64,000 bases of DNA from JACQFK01 sp041482015 (GTDB lineage: Bacteria > Planctomycetota > MHYJ01 > JACPRB01), in contig JBGPCZ010000002.1 of the NCBI GenBank assembly GCA_041482015.1, positions 40,613-104,612 of the forward strand. The letters are read 5' to 3'. Position numbers and translations under genes: made by a program. The notes beneath the pieces were generated by a model that saw only the letters and a list, made by a program, of their open reading frames with translations, was not told the origin of the DNA and made no database searches. Numbering within the stretch: position 1 is the first letter of the stretch; every line of letters begins with the position of its first letter. Positions 52,670 to 61,926 of the stretch are shown piece after piece.

Positions 52670-55600
52670 ATGATCGGCGCCCTCCTTCTCCTCGCGCTCC
52701 AGGCCGACGATGCGGTCGACTTTCGCCGCGACGTCCGGCCCATCCTCTCGGACAACTGCTTCCTCTGCCATGGCCCGGACGACAAGCGCCGCAAGGCCGA
52801 CCTCCGGCTCGACCGTCGCGCCGACGCCTTCCGTGAAAAGGAGGGCGTCACCCCCGTCGTGGCCGGAAATCCGGAGAAGAGCGATCTCTACCGCCGGCTC
52901 GTCACCAAGGACGTCGACGACCACATGCCGCCGGCGAAGTCGGGCAAGAAGCTCACGGAGAAGCAGATCGAGACCGTGCGGAAGTGGATCGCACAGGGCG
53001 CCCGCTGGTCGGATCACTGGGCGTTCGTGCCGCCCGAGCGGCCCGCGCTCCCCGGGGTGAAGTCAAAGGACCGCCTGCGCAACCCGGTCGACGCGTTCAT
53101 CTTCTCCCGACTCGAGCGGGAAGCCCTCGCGCCGTCGCCGGAGGCCGGACGCGAGACGCTCCTCCGGCGGCTCAGCCTCGACCTGGCGGGGCTTCCGCCC
53201 GCCGCCGCGGACCTCGACGCATTCCTCGCCGACGCGCGGCCCGACGCCTACGAGCGGCAGGTCGACCGGCTTCTCGCCTCGCCCCACTACGGGGAGCGCT
53301 GGGCGCGCTTCTGGCTCGACGGCGCCCGCTACGCCGATTCGGACGGCTTCGAGAAGGACAAGCCGCGCGAGGCGTGGTTCTACCGCGAATGGGTCATCAA
53401 CGCCTTCAACCGCGACCTGCCGTACGACCGCTTCATCATCGAGCAGATCGCGGGCGACCTGCTGCCCGGCGCCGGCCAGGAGCAGGTCGTCGCGACCGGC
53501 TTCCTCCGAAACTCGATGGTCAACGAGGAGGGCGGCGTCGATCCCGAGCAGTTCCGCATGGAGGCGATGTTCGACCGGATGGACGCGATCGGCCGCGGCA
53601 TCCTCGGGCTGACCATCCAGTGCGCCCAATGCCACAGCCACAAGTTCGACCCGCTGACGCACGACGAGTACTACCGGCTGTTCGCGTACCTGAACAACGC
53701 CCACGAGGCGTGCGTCACCGTCTACACGCCCGCCGAGGTGATGGCGCGGGCCGGGGTCCTGCGGGAGATCCGCGGGATCGAGGAGGACCTCCGCCACAAG
53801 GAGCCGGAGTGGCGCGCGAAGATGCGCGCGTGGGAGGAGGCGGTCCGCGGGGGCCAGCCGGAGTGGACGGTCGTCACGCCCGCGGTCGACGAAATCTCGA
53901 CGGGCGGCCAGAAGTATCTCCCGATGGGCGATGGCTCGGTCCTCGCCCAGAGCTACGCGCCCACGAAGCACAAGGTGAAGCTCACGTTCAAGAGCGAGCT
54001 CGACGCGGTGACGGGATTCCGCCTCGAGTTGCTGACCGACCCGAATCTCCCGCGACACGGGCCCGGCCGCTCGGTGAAGGGGACGGGCGCCCTGACGGAG
54101 TTCGAGGTCGAGGCGGGGCCGGCCGACGGCTCGAAACCGCCCGCAAAGGTGAAGATTGTCTCCGCGACGGCGGATCTCGAGACGCCGGAGAAGCCGCTCG
54201 ACGCGATCTACGACGACAAGAGCGGGAAGAAGCGCGTGACCGGGGGGGTGGCGTTCGCGATCGACGGGAAGGACGAGACCGCGTGGGGGATCGACAACGG
54301 CCCCGGGCGCCGGAACCAGCCGCGGAAGGCCGTGTTCGTCCCCGAGAAGCCGATCGCGTTCAAAGGGGGCGCGGTCATCCACGTCTACCTCAAGCAGAAC
54401 CACGGCGGCTGGAACAGCGACGACAACCAGAACTGCAACCTCGGACGGATGAGGATCTCGATCACCTCGGCGCCCGATCCGGTGGTCGACCCGCTGCCCG
54501 CGGTCGTCCGGTCGATCCTCTCGATTCCCGAGGAGCGCCGCACGCCGGCGCAGGGGGACGCGGTCTTCTCCTCCTGGAGGACCGTCGTTCCGGAATGGAA
54601 GGAAGCCAACGAAATGATCGAAGAGGCGTGGAAGCGCCACCCGGAGGGGGCGACGCAGCTCGCGCTCGAGGAACGCGAGATGGCCCGCGGGACCCACGTC
54701 CTCCTGCGCGGCGACTTCCTCAAGCCCGACCGCGCTGTCGCGCCCGGCGTCCCCGCCTTCCTGAACCCGCTCGCCCCGGACGCGCCGCCCAACCGCCTCA
54801 CCTTCGCGAAATGGCTCGTCGACCGGAAATCGCCGACGACCGCCCGCGCGATCGTGAACCGCGCCTGGCAGGGCTGCTTTGGCACGGGACTCGTCTCGAC
54901 GAGCGAGGACCTGGGCTCGCAGGCCGAGACGCCGTCCCACCCGGAGCTCCTCGACTGGCTGGCCGTCGAGTTCATGGACCGCGGGTGGAGCTTCAAGACC
55001 CTCCTTCGCACGATCGTGACCTCCTCCGCGTACCGGCAGTCGTCGAAGGCGACGCCCGAGACGCTGGCGCGCGATCCGGCCAACCGGCTTCTCGCGCGGG
55101 GCCCGCGGTTCCGGGTCGACGGCGAAGCCGTGCGCGATATCGCGCTCGCGGCGAGCGGACTCCTCAACGAGAAGATCGGCGGCCCGAGCGTCTGCCCGCC
55201 GGCGCCCGAATCCCTCTTCCAGCCCCCGGTGAGCTACGGCCCGAAGGTGTGGAAGGAGGAGAAGGGCGAGGAGCGCTACCGCCGCGCGCTCTACACGTTC
55301 CGCTACCGGTCGGTCCCGTACCCCGCGCTCCAGGCGTTCGACACCCCGAACGGCGACGCGTCGTGCGTTAAGCGGACGCGCTCGAACACGCCCCTCCAGG
55401 CGCTGACCCTTCTGAACGAGCCGCTCTTCGTGGAGTGCGCGCGGGCGTTCGGGGCGAAGACGCTGGCGGAAGGCGGCGCGACCGACGCGGAGCGCCTCGA
55501 ATGGGCATTCCGCCGCTGCACGGCGCGGAGACCCGACGAGAAGGAAAAGGCCGTGCTCCTCGGGTTCCTCGCGAGGCAGAAGGAGCGGCTGGCGGGGAAG

Positions 55601-55711
55601 GAGTCGCAGCTCAAGGAGCTGGCGGGCGAGGGCGCCACGCCGGAGCGCGGCGCCTGGACGGCGCTCGCGCGGGTCCTTTTGAACCTGGACGAGACGATCA
55701 CGAAGGAGTGA
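52670..55711 (+). CDS. exported heme protein: PSCyt1-DUF1549-DUF1553
   Basis: A 1013-residue protein with a short signal (MIGALLLLALQ). Residues of about 28-34 hold CFLCHGPD, the cytochrome motif; DUF1549 is seen in NPVDAFIFSRLE, LLRRLSLDLAGLPPA, YGERWARFWLDGARYAD, and the second motif CAQCHSHKFDPLT. A beta-rich insert precedes DUF1553 (RAIVNRAWQGCFGTGLVST, HPELLDWLAVEF). CGGAGAG lies before the ATG. The DUF1501 partner follows after 85 bp containing two palindromic operator-like sites. Activity is unknown. Confidence 0.93.
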   Translation: MIGALLLLALQADDAVDFRRDVRPILSDNCFLCHGPDDKRRKADLRLDRRADAFREKEGVTPVVAGNPEKSDLYRRLVTKDVDDHMPPAKSGKKLTEKQIETVRKWIAQGARWSDHWAFVPPERPALPGVKSKDRLRNPVDAFIFSRLEREALAPSPEAGRETLLRRLSLDLAGLPPAAADLDAFLADARPDAYERQVDRLLASPHYGERWARFWLDGARYADSDGFEKDKPREAWFYREWVINAFNRDLPYDRFIIEQIAGDLLPGAGQEQVVATGFLRNSMVNEEGGVDPEQFRMEAMFDRMDAIGRGILGLTIQCAQCHSHKFDPLTHDEYYRLFAYLNNAHEACVTVYTPAEVMARAGVLREIRGIEEDLRHKEPEWRAKMRAWEEAVRGGQPEWTVVTPAVDEISTGGQKYLPMGDGSVLAQSYAPTKHKVKLTFKSELDAVTGFRLELLTDPNLPRHGPGRSVKGTGALTEFEVEAGPADGSKPPAKVKIVSATADLETPEKPLDAIYDDKSGKKRVTGGVAFAIDGKDETAWGIDNGPGRRNQPRKAVFVPEKPIAFKGGAVIHVYLKQNHGGWNSDDNQNCNLGRMRISITSAPDPVVDPLPAVVRSILSIPEERRTPAQGDAVFSSWRTVVPEWKEANEMIEEAWKRHPEGATQLALEEREMARGTHVLLRGDFLKPDRAVAPGVPAFLNPLAPDAPPNRLTFAKWLVDRKSPTTARAIVNRAWQGCFGTGLVSTSEDLGSQAETPSHPELLDWLAVEFMDRGWSFKTLLRTIVTSSAYRQSSKATPETLARDPANRLLARGPRFRVDGEAVRDIALAASGLLNEKIGGPSVCPPAPESLFQPPVSYGPKVWKEEKGEERYRRALYTFRYRSVPYPALQAFDTPNGDASCVKRTRSNTPLQALTLLNEPLFVECARAFGAKTLAEGGATDAERLEWAFRRCTARRPDEKEKAVLLGFLARQKERLAGKESQLKELAGEGATPERGAWTALARVLLNLDETITKE

Positions 55712-55715
55712 GCGG

Positions 55716-55776
55716 AAAAAACCTGTGTGGCAGTTTTTGGCCCATCACGGTCAAAAAACTGCGAGGCAGGTTTTGG
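55716..55776. promoter_or_regulatory. two copies of the 25-bp palindrome, before DUF1501
   Basis: Copy A (55716-55740) has AAAAAA, C, CTGT, GTG, GCAG, T, TTTTGG; copy B (55752-55776) has CAAAAA-type left end, CTGC, GAG, GCAG, G, TTTTGG. Centres are 36 bp apart. A and B also form an overall inverted pair. Identical core elements CTGC-nnn-GCAG framed by A- and T-runs occur at 2488-2512. The site lies between a DUF1549 stop and the DUF1501 start, so it could be an intra-operon operator or a stem-loop that changes mRNA stability. Confidence 0.5.
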
Positions 55777-55796
55777 ACGGCCCTGAAGGAGACGGA

Positions 55797-57191
55797 ATGA
55801 CGACGAACGAGACGTCCCGCCGCTGGTTCCTTCAGCAGTGCGGCGTCGGGATGGGCGGGCTGGCGTTCCACGCCCTCATGGGCGGGACCGCGGCGGCGGC
55901 GAGGGACGTGATGGCCCCGCGCGCGCCGCACTTCAAGGCGCGGGCGAAGAACGTCATCTACCTCTTCATGGCGGGAGCGCCCAGCCACCTCGAGATGTTC
56001 GACTACAAGCCGCAGCTCGCGAAATTCAGCGGCACGCTCCCGCCGCCAGAGCTCATCAAGGGCTACCGCGCGGCGTTCATCAACCCGAGCTCGAAGCTCC
56101 TGGGCCCGAAGTTCAAGTTCGCAAAGCACGGGCAGTGCGGCGCGGAGATCTCCGAGCTCCTCCCGCAGCTCGCCACCGTCGTGGACGACATCGCGATCGT
56201 GAAGTCGCTCGTGACCGACGCCTTCAACCACGCGCCGGCCCAGATCATGATGAACACGGGCGCCCAGCAGTTCGGGCGGCCGAGCATGGGCTCGTGGGTG
56301 ACCTACGGGCTGGGAAGCGAGTCGAGGGACCTTCCCGGCTTCGTCGTCTTCAGCTCGGGCAAGAAGGGGCCCAGCGGCGGCAACTCCAACTGGGGCTGCG
56401 GGTTCCTCCCCACGCTCTACCAGGGCGTCCAGTTCCGCGGCACGGGCGACCCCGTTCTTTACCTGTCCAATCCGCCGGGCGTCGACCCGGCGATGCAGCG
56501 GGACTCGCTTGACGCGGTCAAGGCGCTGAACGAGCAGCGGCTCGACGTCGTGGGCGACCCCGAGATCGCGACGCGGATTAACTCGTTCGAGATGGCGTTC
56601 CGGATGCAGACGAGCGCGCCGGAGCTGATGGATCTCTCGAAGGAGTCGAAGGAGACGCTGGAGCTGTATGGCGCGCAGCCGGGGAAATCGTCGTTCGCGA
56701 ACAACTGCCTGCTCGCGCGCCGCCTGGTCGAGCGGGGCGTCCGGTTCGTCCAGCTCTTCCACGAGGCGTGGGACCAGCACGGCAACCTCGTGAAGGACCT
56801 GAGGAAGAACTGCGAGGACACGGATCGTGCGTGCACGGCGCTGTTGAAGGATCTCAAGGCGCGCGGGCTCCTGGACGAGACGCTCGTCATCTGGGGGGGC
56901 GAGTTCGGCCGGACGCCGATGGTGCAGGGCGGCGACGACGGCCGCGACCACCATCCGAACGCGTTCTCCATCTGGATGGCGGGCGGCGGCGTGAAGCCCG
57001 GCCTGACGCTCGGCGAGACGGACGACTTCGCCTTCAACGTGGTGAAGGACAAGGTGCACGTCCACGACCTCAACGCGACGGTGCTCCACTTGCTCGGGTT
57101 CGATCACACGAAGCTGACGTACCGGTTCCAGGGCCGCGACTTCCGCCTCACGGACGTGCACGGCAACGTCGTCAAGGAGTTGATCGCATGA
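55797..57191 (+). CDS. DUF1501 family protein with Tat-type signal
   Basis: A 464-residue DUF1501 protein. The start at 55797 (MTTNETSRRWFLQQCGVGMGG) has AAGGAGA upstream and a twin-arginine-like motif. Landmarks are YLFMAGAPSHLEMFDYKPQL, the ARRLVERGVRFVQLFHEAWD stretch and GGEFGRTPMVQG followed by DGRDHHPNAFSIWM. It overlaps the rhodanese gene by ATGA. The fold is phosphatase-like; no substrate is established. Confidence 0.93.
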   Translation: MTTNETSRRWFLQQCGVGMGGLAFHALMGGTAAAARDVMAPRAPHFKARAKNVIYLFMAGAPSHLEMFDYKPQLAKFSGTLPPPELIKGYRAAFINPSSKLLGPKFKFAKHGQCGAEISELLPQLATVVDDIAIVKSLVTDAFNHAPAQIMMNTGAQQFGRPSMGSWVTYGLGSESRDLPGFVVFSSGKKGPSGGNSNWGCGFLPTLYQGVQFRGTGDPVLYLSNPPGVDPAMQRDSLDAVKALNEQRLDVVGDPEIATRINSFEMAFRMQTSAPELMDLSKESKETLELYGAQPGKSSFANNCLLARRLVERGVRFVQLFHEAWDQHGNLVKDLRKNCEDTDRACTALLKDLKARGLLDETLVIWGGEFGRTPMVQGGDDGRDHHPNAFSIWMAGGGVKPGLTLGETDDFAFNVVKDKVHVHDLNATVLHLLGFDHTKLTYRFQGRDFRLTDVHGNVVKELIA

Positions 57192-57580
57192 GGTCGTTCG
57201 CCCTGGTGCTGACGCTGCTGGCCCAGGAGATCGAGCACACGAAGGACTCCCTCGACATGGTGAAGGCGAACGTGGCCAAGAAGGACGCGGTGCTCGTCGA
57301 CGTCCGCGAGAAGAGCGAGTGGGACGCCGGACACCTGGAAGGAGCGATCTTCCTTCCCTTGACCTGGCTCAAGGCCGAGAGGGACGGAGAGAAGTTTTCC
57401 GAAAAGCTCGCGGAGAAGCTCCCGGCGAAGAAGGTCCTCTACATCCACTGCCGCGCGGGCGTCCGCTCGCTGACGGCCGCCGCCATCCTCAAGAAGGCGG
57501 GCTACGAAGTCCGCGCGCTGAAGCCGGGATTCGAGGAGCTCAAGAAGTCCGGACTCGCCGAAGCGAAGCCCGAGAGGTAG
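57188..57580 (+). CDS. exported rhodanese-like sulfurtransferase
   Basis: A 130-residue single-domain rhodanese. The start (MRSFALVLTLLAQ) may be a short signal. DAVLVDVREKSEWDAGHLEGAIFLP is the typical start and YIHCRAGVRSLTAA the catalytic loop with the persulfide-forming cysteine. It would transfer or bind sulfane sulfur, probably outside the cytoplasm. Translational coupling to a DUF1501 gene is unusual and suggests sulfur handling for that operon. Confidence 0.9.
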   Translation: MRSFALVLTLLAQEIEHTKDSLDMVKANVAKKDAVLVDVREKSEWDAGHLEGAIFLPLTWLKAERDGEKFSEKLAEKLPAKKVLYIHCRAGVRSLTAAAILKKAGYEVRALKPGFEELKKSGLAEAKPER

Positions 57581-57598
57581 TCCCGCCTCCGGGCCTGC

Positions 57599-58981
57599 TC
57601 AGGCCAGGATGTCCTGCACCACCGTGCCGTAGACGTCCGTCAGGCGGAAGTCGCGGCCCGCGTGTCTGTAGGTGAGCTTCGTGTGATCGAGACCGAGCAG
57701 GTGCAGGATCGTGGCGTGGAAGTCGTGCACGTGCACCTGCTTCTCGGCCACCGTCGAGGCGAGCTCGTCCGACTTGCCGTGGACGACGCCCCCCTTCGTG
57801 CCGCCGCCCGCCAGCCACGACGAGAAGACCGCGCCGTGATGGCCCCGGCCCCCCGGCGCGTCCTCGCCCGGCGTCCTGCCGAACTCGGTCGTCCAGACGA
57901 TCAGCGTCTCGTCCAGCATCCCGCGGCGCTTCAGGTCCTGGATCAGCGCGGCGATCGGCTGGTCGACGTTCTTGGCCAGCGGGATGCACGTCTTCATGTC
58001 GCCGTGGGCGTCCCAGTTGTCGTAGGCGCCGGTGTCGATCAGCTCGACGAACCGGACGCCGCGCTCGACCAGGCGCCGCGCCATCAGGCACTGCCACGCG
58101 AAGCCCTGCGGCTTCGAGCGGTCGAGGCCGTAGAGCTTGAGCGTCTCGTCGGGCTCCTTCGCGAGGTCGAACGCCTCGGGCGCCTCCGTCTGCATCCGGA
58201 AGGCGGTCTCGAACGACCGGATCCGCGCGGCGAGCTCGGAGTCGTTCCCGTTGTTCTTGAGGTACTCCCCGTCGAACGCGCGGGCGAGGCCGAGCTCGCT
58301 TTCCTGGAGGCCTTCCGACTTCGAGCGGCGCGCGAGGTGCGGGATCGGCTCGGCGCCGGGCACCACGCGCGTCCCCTGGTGGTAGGCCGGGAGGAAGTCG
58401 TTCGAGTAGACCTGCGCCGCCGCGAAGGGCAGCTTGGGCGCGATCACCATGAACGACGGCAGGTTCTGGTTCATCGTGCCCAGCCCGTAGCTGACCCACG
58501 ACCCGATGCTCGGCCGCGTGAACGTGAACGAGCCCGTGTGGATGGCGAGGGTCGCCTCGAAGTGCTCGTTGTTGTCCGACTTCATGGAGTTGATGAGCGC
58601 GACGTCGTCCATCCGGTCCCGCAGGTGCGGGAAGAGGTCGCTCACCATCGTCCCGCATTTCCCGCCGGGCTTGAACTCCCAGCCGGGCCGAAGGAGTTTC
58701 TTCTTGTCGCGCGAAAGGCCGCCGCCGGCGACCAGCGTCTTCCCGTCGCTCGAGAAGAGCTTGGGCTTGTAGTCGAAGGTGTCCATGTGGGAGACGCCGC
58801 CCGTCAGGAAGAGGAAGATCACCCGTTTCGCGCGGCCGGGGAAGTGCGGCGGGCGGGGCGCGAGCGGATCCCGCGCGGCGTCCTCGGCGAGCAACTGCGA
58901 AAGGAAGCCGGGGAGCAGGATCGATCCGCCCACGAGCGAGCGGAGGAGCTCACGACGGCTGCAACCGTTTTCACCGGACAT
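57599..58981 (-). CDS. DUF1501 family protein with Tat-type signal
   Basis: A 460-residue DUF1501 protein. The start MSGENGCSRRELLRSLVGGS carries an RR signal. Landmarks are FLFLTGGVSHMDTFDYKPKLF, LVERGVRFVELIDTGAYD, and TEFGRTPGEDAPGGRGHHGAVF. Its start lies within the last codons of the preceding DUF1549/1553 gene (11-nt overlap), so the pair is translated together. It is convergent with the rhodanese operon 18 bp away. Confidence 0.93.
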   Translation of the reverse strand: MSGENGCSRRELLRSLVGGSILLPGFLSQLLAEDAARDPLAPRPPHFPGRAKRVIFLFLTGGVSHMDTFDYKPKLFSSDGKTLVAGGGLSRDKKKLLRPGWEFKPGGKCGTMVSDLFPHLRDRMDDVALINSMKSDNNEHFEATLAIHTGSFTFTRPSIGSWVSYGLGTMNQNLPSFMVIAPKLPFAAAQVYSNDFLPAYHQGTRVVPGAEPIPHLARRSKSEGLQESELGLARAFDGEYLKNNGNDSELAARIRSFETAFRMQTEAPEAFDLAKEPDETLKLYGLDRSKPQGFAWQCLMARRLVERGVRFVELIDTGAYDNWDAHGDMKTCIPLAKNVDQPIAALIQDLKRRGMLDETLIVWTTEFGRTPGEDAPGGRGHHGAVFSSWLAGGGTKGGVVHGKSDELASTVAEKQVHVHDFHATILHLLGLDHTKLTYRHAGRDFRLTDVYGTVVQDILA

Positions 58982-61418
58982 AGATGAACTCGCTCAACCG
59001 GAACAGGACTCGCGAGAAACTCTCCCACGCCTGCGTGTCGTCCAGCCGGGCGCGGGTCTTCTTCAGGTAGTCCAGGGACGCGCTCTTCTCCTCGTCCGTG
59101 GGCGGGCGGCCCAGCGCGAGCTGGTAGGCCCGTTCGACCCGCGACTCGTCGTCGGTCCGCTCGCGGGCGAGCCGCTCGGCGAACTTGGCGGCCTGCTCGT
59201 GGACGAACGGGTCGTTCAGGAGCGAGAGCGCCTGGAGCGACGTCGTGCTCGTGATCCGCGCCGGGGTCCCGGAGTTCGTCTCCGCGCCGTCGAACGTGCC
59301 AAGGAACGGATGCCGGCTGATCCGCTGCGTCAGCAGGTAGACGCTCCGCTGCTTGTGGTCGAAGACCGACAGGAACGGCTTGTGCTCCGTGTACTCCCAG
59401 GTCGCCATGGGCGGGATCGGGTGGGGGCCGCCCATCGTGCGGTCGAGCGTCCCGCTCACGGCGAGAAGGTTGTCGCGGACCGCCTCGGCCTCGAGGCGCC
59501 GGCGCCGGAATTTCCAGAGGAGGTCGTTCGTGGGGTCGGCCGCCTGGGCCGCGGGGTCGTCCTCGCTGGAGACGCGGTACGCGTGCGATGAGAGGATGAG
59601 CCGGTGCATCGCCTTGTTCGACCACCCCGTCTCGACAAAGCGCCGCGCCAGCCAGTCCAGCAGCTCCGGGTGGGTGGGCGCGCGCCCCTGCTTCCCGAAA
59701 TCGCTCGGCGTCTGGACGATCCCCTTTCCGAAGTGGTGGTGCCAGATCCGGTTGGCCATGACGCGCGCGGTGAGCGGGTTGGCCGGATCGGAGATCCACT
59801 CGGCCAGCTGGTGGCGCCCGCTCCCTTTGAATTCCGGGGAGAGTTCCTGCCCGCCGAGGAGTTCGAAGAAGCGGCGGGGGATCTCGCGGCCCAGGCGCGT
59901 CGGATCGCCCTTGATTTGGACCCGCGCGTTTCCGGTGACGGGCGCGTCGGCGACCGCGTAGATCGATTCAAAGGGGAGCGGCGTCTGCTGGACTTTCGTC
60001 CGCTCTTTCTTGACGGCGTCGATCTCCTTGCCGAGCTCGTCGGCGTACTGCTTGGCCCGCACCGATTCGTCGTCGGTCCCCTTGGCCGCGCCGTCGGCGA
60101 TCTTCCTGCGCGCCTCGATGGGCTTGGTCGATTCGTCCAGCGCCGCCATTTTCGCCCGGCGGTCGCTCATCGCCTTCTCGACCTGCTCGTCGGGCGCAAG
60201 ATAGACAAGGTCGCTCGCGTAGTGCTGGAGCTCGATGCCAGGGAACGGGTAGCGCGTGCTGTCGAAGATCCCGTAGAGCGCGTAGTAGTCCTCGTTCGTG
60301 AGCGGGTCGAACTTGTGGTCGTGGCAGCGGGTGCAACTGGCCGTGACCCCGAGGAACGTGCGGCCCAGGTTGTCGATCGTGTCCTCGATCGTCAGGTGCC
60401 ACGGGTAGTCGTCGGTGACCGAGCCGAACCGCCGCGCGTTGGCGAGGTAGCCGGTCGCGACGAGGTTCGAGCGGCGCTCGTCGTCGCTCTTGAAGGGAAG
60501 CAGGTCGCCCGCGAGCTGCTCACGGATGAAGCGGTCGTAAGGCTTGTCCTCGTTGAACGCGGCGATCACCCAGTTGCGGTACTTGTACATCTGGGGGATC
60601 GGGTAGTCCGAATTGTCGCCGGCGCCGTCGGAGTAGCGCACCACGTCGAGCCAGTGCCGGCCCCACCGCTCACCGTAGGCGTTTGAGGCGAGGAGCCGCT
60701 CGACGACCTTCGAGAACGCATCGGGCGAGGAGTCGGCGAGGAAGGCGTCGATCTCCTCGGGCGTCGGCGGCAGGCCGGTGAGGTCGAACGTGACGCGGCG
60801 GAGGAGCGTGCGCGGGTCGGCGTCGGGCGCGGGGCGCACGCGTTTCTCCTCGAGCTTCGCGAGGATGAAGCGGTCGATCGGGCTGCGTACCCACGCGGCG
60901 TCGGCAACGGCGGGGAGGGCGGGCTCGACGACCGCGTTGAACGGCCAGCGTTTGCGGGCCTCGGCGAAGTTGATCGGCGGCTTCGCGGCGGCGGGGGCCG
61001 CGGCCGCGGTGCGCGGATCGGGCGCTCCCATCTTCACCCACGCCTGGAAGTCGCGGACCTGCTCGCGGCTGAGCCGCTCGGAATCCTTCGGCGGCATCTT
61101 CTCCGCGTCCTCGCCGCGGAGGATGGCGCGGATGAGCAGGCTCTTGTCGGGGTCGCCCGGCACGATCGCGGGCCCCGTGTCGCCCCCCTTCCGGAGCCCG
61201 TCGCGCGTGTCGAGCCGGAACCCCCCTTTGAGTTTCTCCGCGGTCGCGCTGTGGCAGCTGTAGCAGCGGCCGACGAGCACGGGGCGGATGTTCTTCTCGA
61301 AAAACTCGACGTCCTCGGGCGTGGATTGCTGGCGGGCCTGGAGCGTGAGCGGGCCCAGCAGCAAGACGGGAAGAAGGGACCTTGTGAACAAGCTCAAACC
61401 GACCTCCGAGGGCCCCAT
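58971..61418 (-). CDS. exported heme protein: PSCyt1-DUF1549-DUF1553
   Basis: An 815-residue copy. After a signal peptide (LLPVLLLGPLTLQA) comes GRCYSCHSATAEKLKGGFRLDT, the cytochrome motif. DUF1549 has SPIDRFILAKLEEK, LLRRVTFDLTGLPPTPEEIDAF and CTRCHDHKFDPLTNED; DUF1553 has RVMANRIWHHHFGKGIVQTPSDFG and HPELLDWLARRF. The middle insert is shorter than in the copies at 13644 and 52670. ATG 61418 starts directly in the signal; the gene is divergent from 61482. It forms a pair with the DUF1501 gene. Confidence 0.93.
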   Translation of the reverse strand: MGPSEVGLSLFTRSLLPVLLLGPLTLQARQQSTPEDVEFFEKNIRPVLVGRCYSCHSATAEKLKGGFRLDTRDGLRKGGDTGPAIVPGDPDKSLLIRAILRGEDAEKMPPKDSERLSREQVRDFQAWVKMGAPDPRTAAAAPAAAKPPINFAEARKRWPFNAVVEPALPAVADAAWVRSPIDRFILAKLEEKRVRPAPDADPRTLLRRVTFDLTGLPPTPEEIDAFLADSSPDAFSKVVERLLASNAYGERWGRHWLDVVRYSDGAGDNSDYPIPQMYKYRNWVIAAFNEDKPYDRFIREQLAGDLLPFKSDDERRSNLVATGYLANARRFGSVTDDYPWHLTIEDTIDNLGRTFLGVTASCTRCHDHKFDPLTNEDYYALYGIFDSTRYPFPGIELQHYASDLVYLAPDEQVEKAMSDRRAKMAALDESTKPIEARRKIADGAAKGTDDESVRAKQYADELGKEIDAVKKERTKVQQTPLPFESIYAVADAPVTGNARVQIKGDPTRLGREIPRRFFELLGGQELSPEFKGSGRHQLAEWISDPANPLTARVMANRIWHHHFGKGIVQTPSDFGKQGRAPTHPELLDWLARRFVETGWSNKAMHRLILSSHAYRVSSEDDPAAQAADPTNDLLWKFRRRRLEAEAVRDNLLAVSGTLDRTMGGPHPIPPMATWEYTEHKPFLSVFDHKQRSVYLLTQRISRHPFLGTFDGAETNSGTPARITSTTSLQALSLLNDPFVHEQAAKFAERLARERTDDESRVERAYQLALGRPPTDEEKSASLDYLKKTRARLDDTQAWESFSRVLFRLSEFIYVR

Positions 61419-61481
61419 CGATTCTTACATCGGGGCGGAAAGACTAGTTTGCCCGCTGGAGTATACTTCTCCTGGTGATCC

Positions 61482-61919
61482 ATGAACCAGCCTGAAGTCG
61501 AAGAAGGCGGCATCGAATCCAAGCATACCCTCTCTTTCAAGACGGCCCGGCTCTACGCCCAACTCCAGCTTCTCGCCTCAGCCTGCTTCGCCGTTTTCTC
61601 CGTCTTCGCTCTTCTCGGGACGCCCCGGGGAGCGTGGGTAACGGAATTCGGGGGTCCCCCGACGCTCGTGGCCTCCCTGGTCGCGCTCGCGGCTTCGGTC
61701 GGCTTCCTCCTCCGCCGTCGCTGGGCCCGCACCTTCCTTCTCGGGGAGTGCGCCCTGCTTCCGCTGGCCATCGTCGCGGGGCTGCTTTGGGCGGGACGCC
61801 GCGCCGGGGGCATCGAGGGGTGCGTTGTCGCGGGTGCGGTCGCGATGGCCGTCGGGAGCATCGGAGGGGCCTTCGCGTTCAACGCGAAAGATGTGAGAGA
61901 ATGGGTCGATGGTCCTTGA
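61482..61919 (+). CDS. small integral membrane protein
   Basis: A 145-residue protein with about four hydrophobic helices (LLASACFAVFSVFALLG, LVASLVALAASVGFLL, LLPLAIVAGLLWAG, VAGAVAMAVGSIGGAFAF). No family recognised. A TATACT hexamer lies 14 nt before the ATG and no clear Shine-Dalgarno sequence exists. It is convergent with the following gene, 7 bp away. Confidence 0.75.
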   Translation: MNQPEVEEGGIESKHTLSFKTARLYAQLQLLASACFAVFSVFALLGTPRGAWVTEFGGPPTLVASLVALAASVGFLLRRRWARTFLLGECALLPLAIVAGLLWAGRRAGGIEGCVVAGAVAMAVGSIGGAFAFNAKDVREWVDGP

Positions 61920-61926
61920 AGGACGT

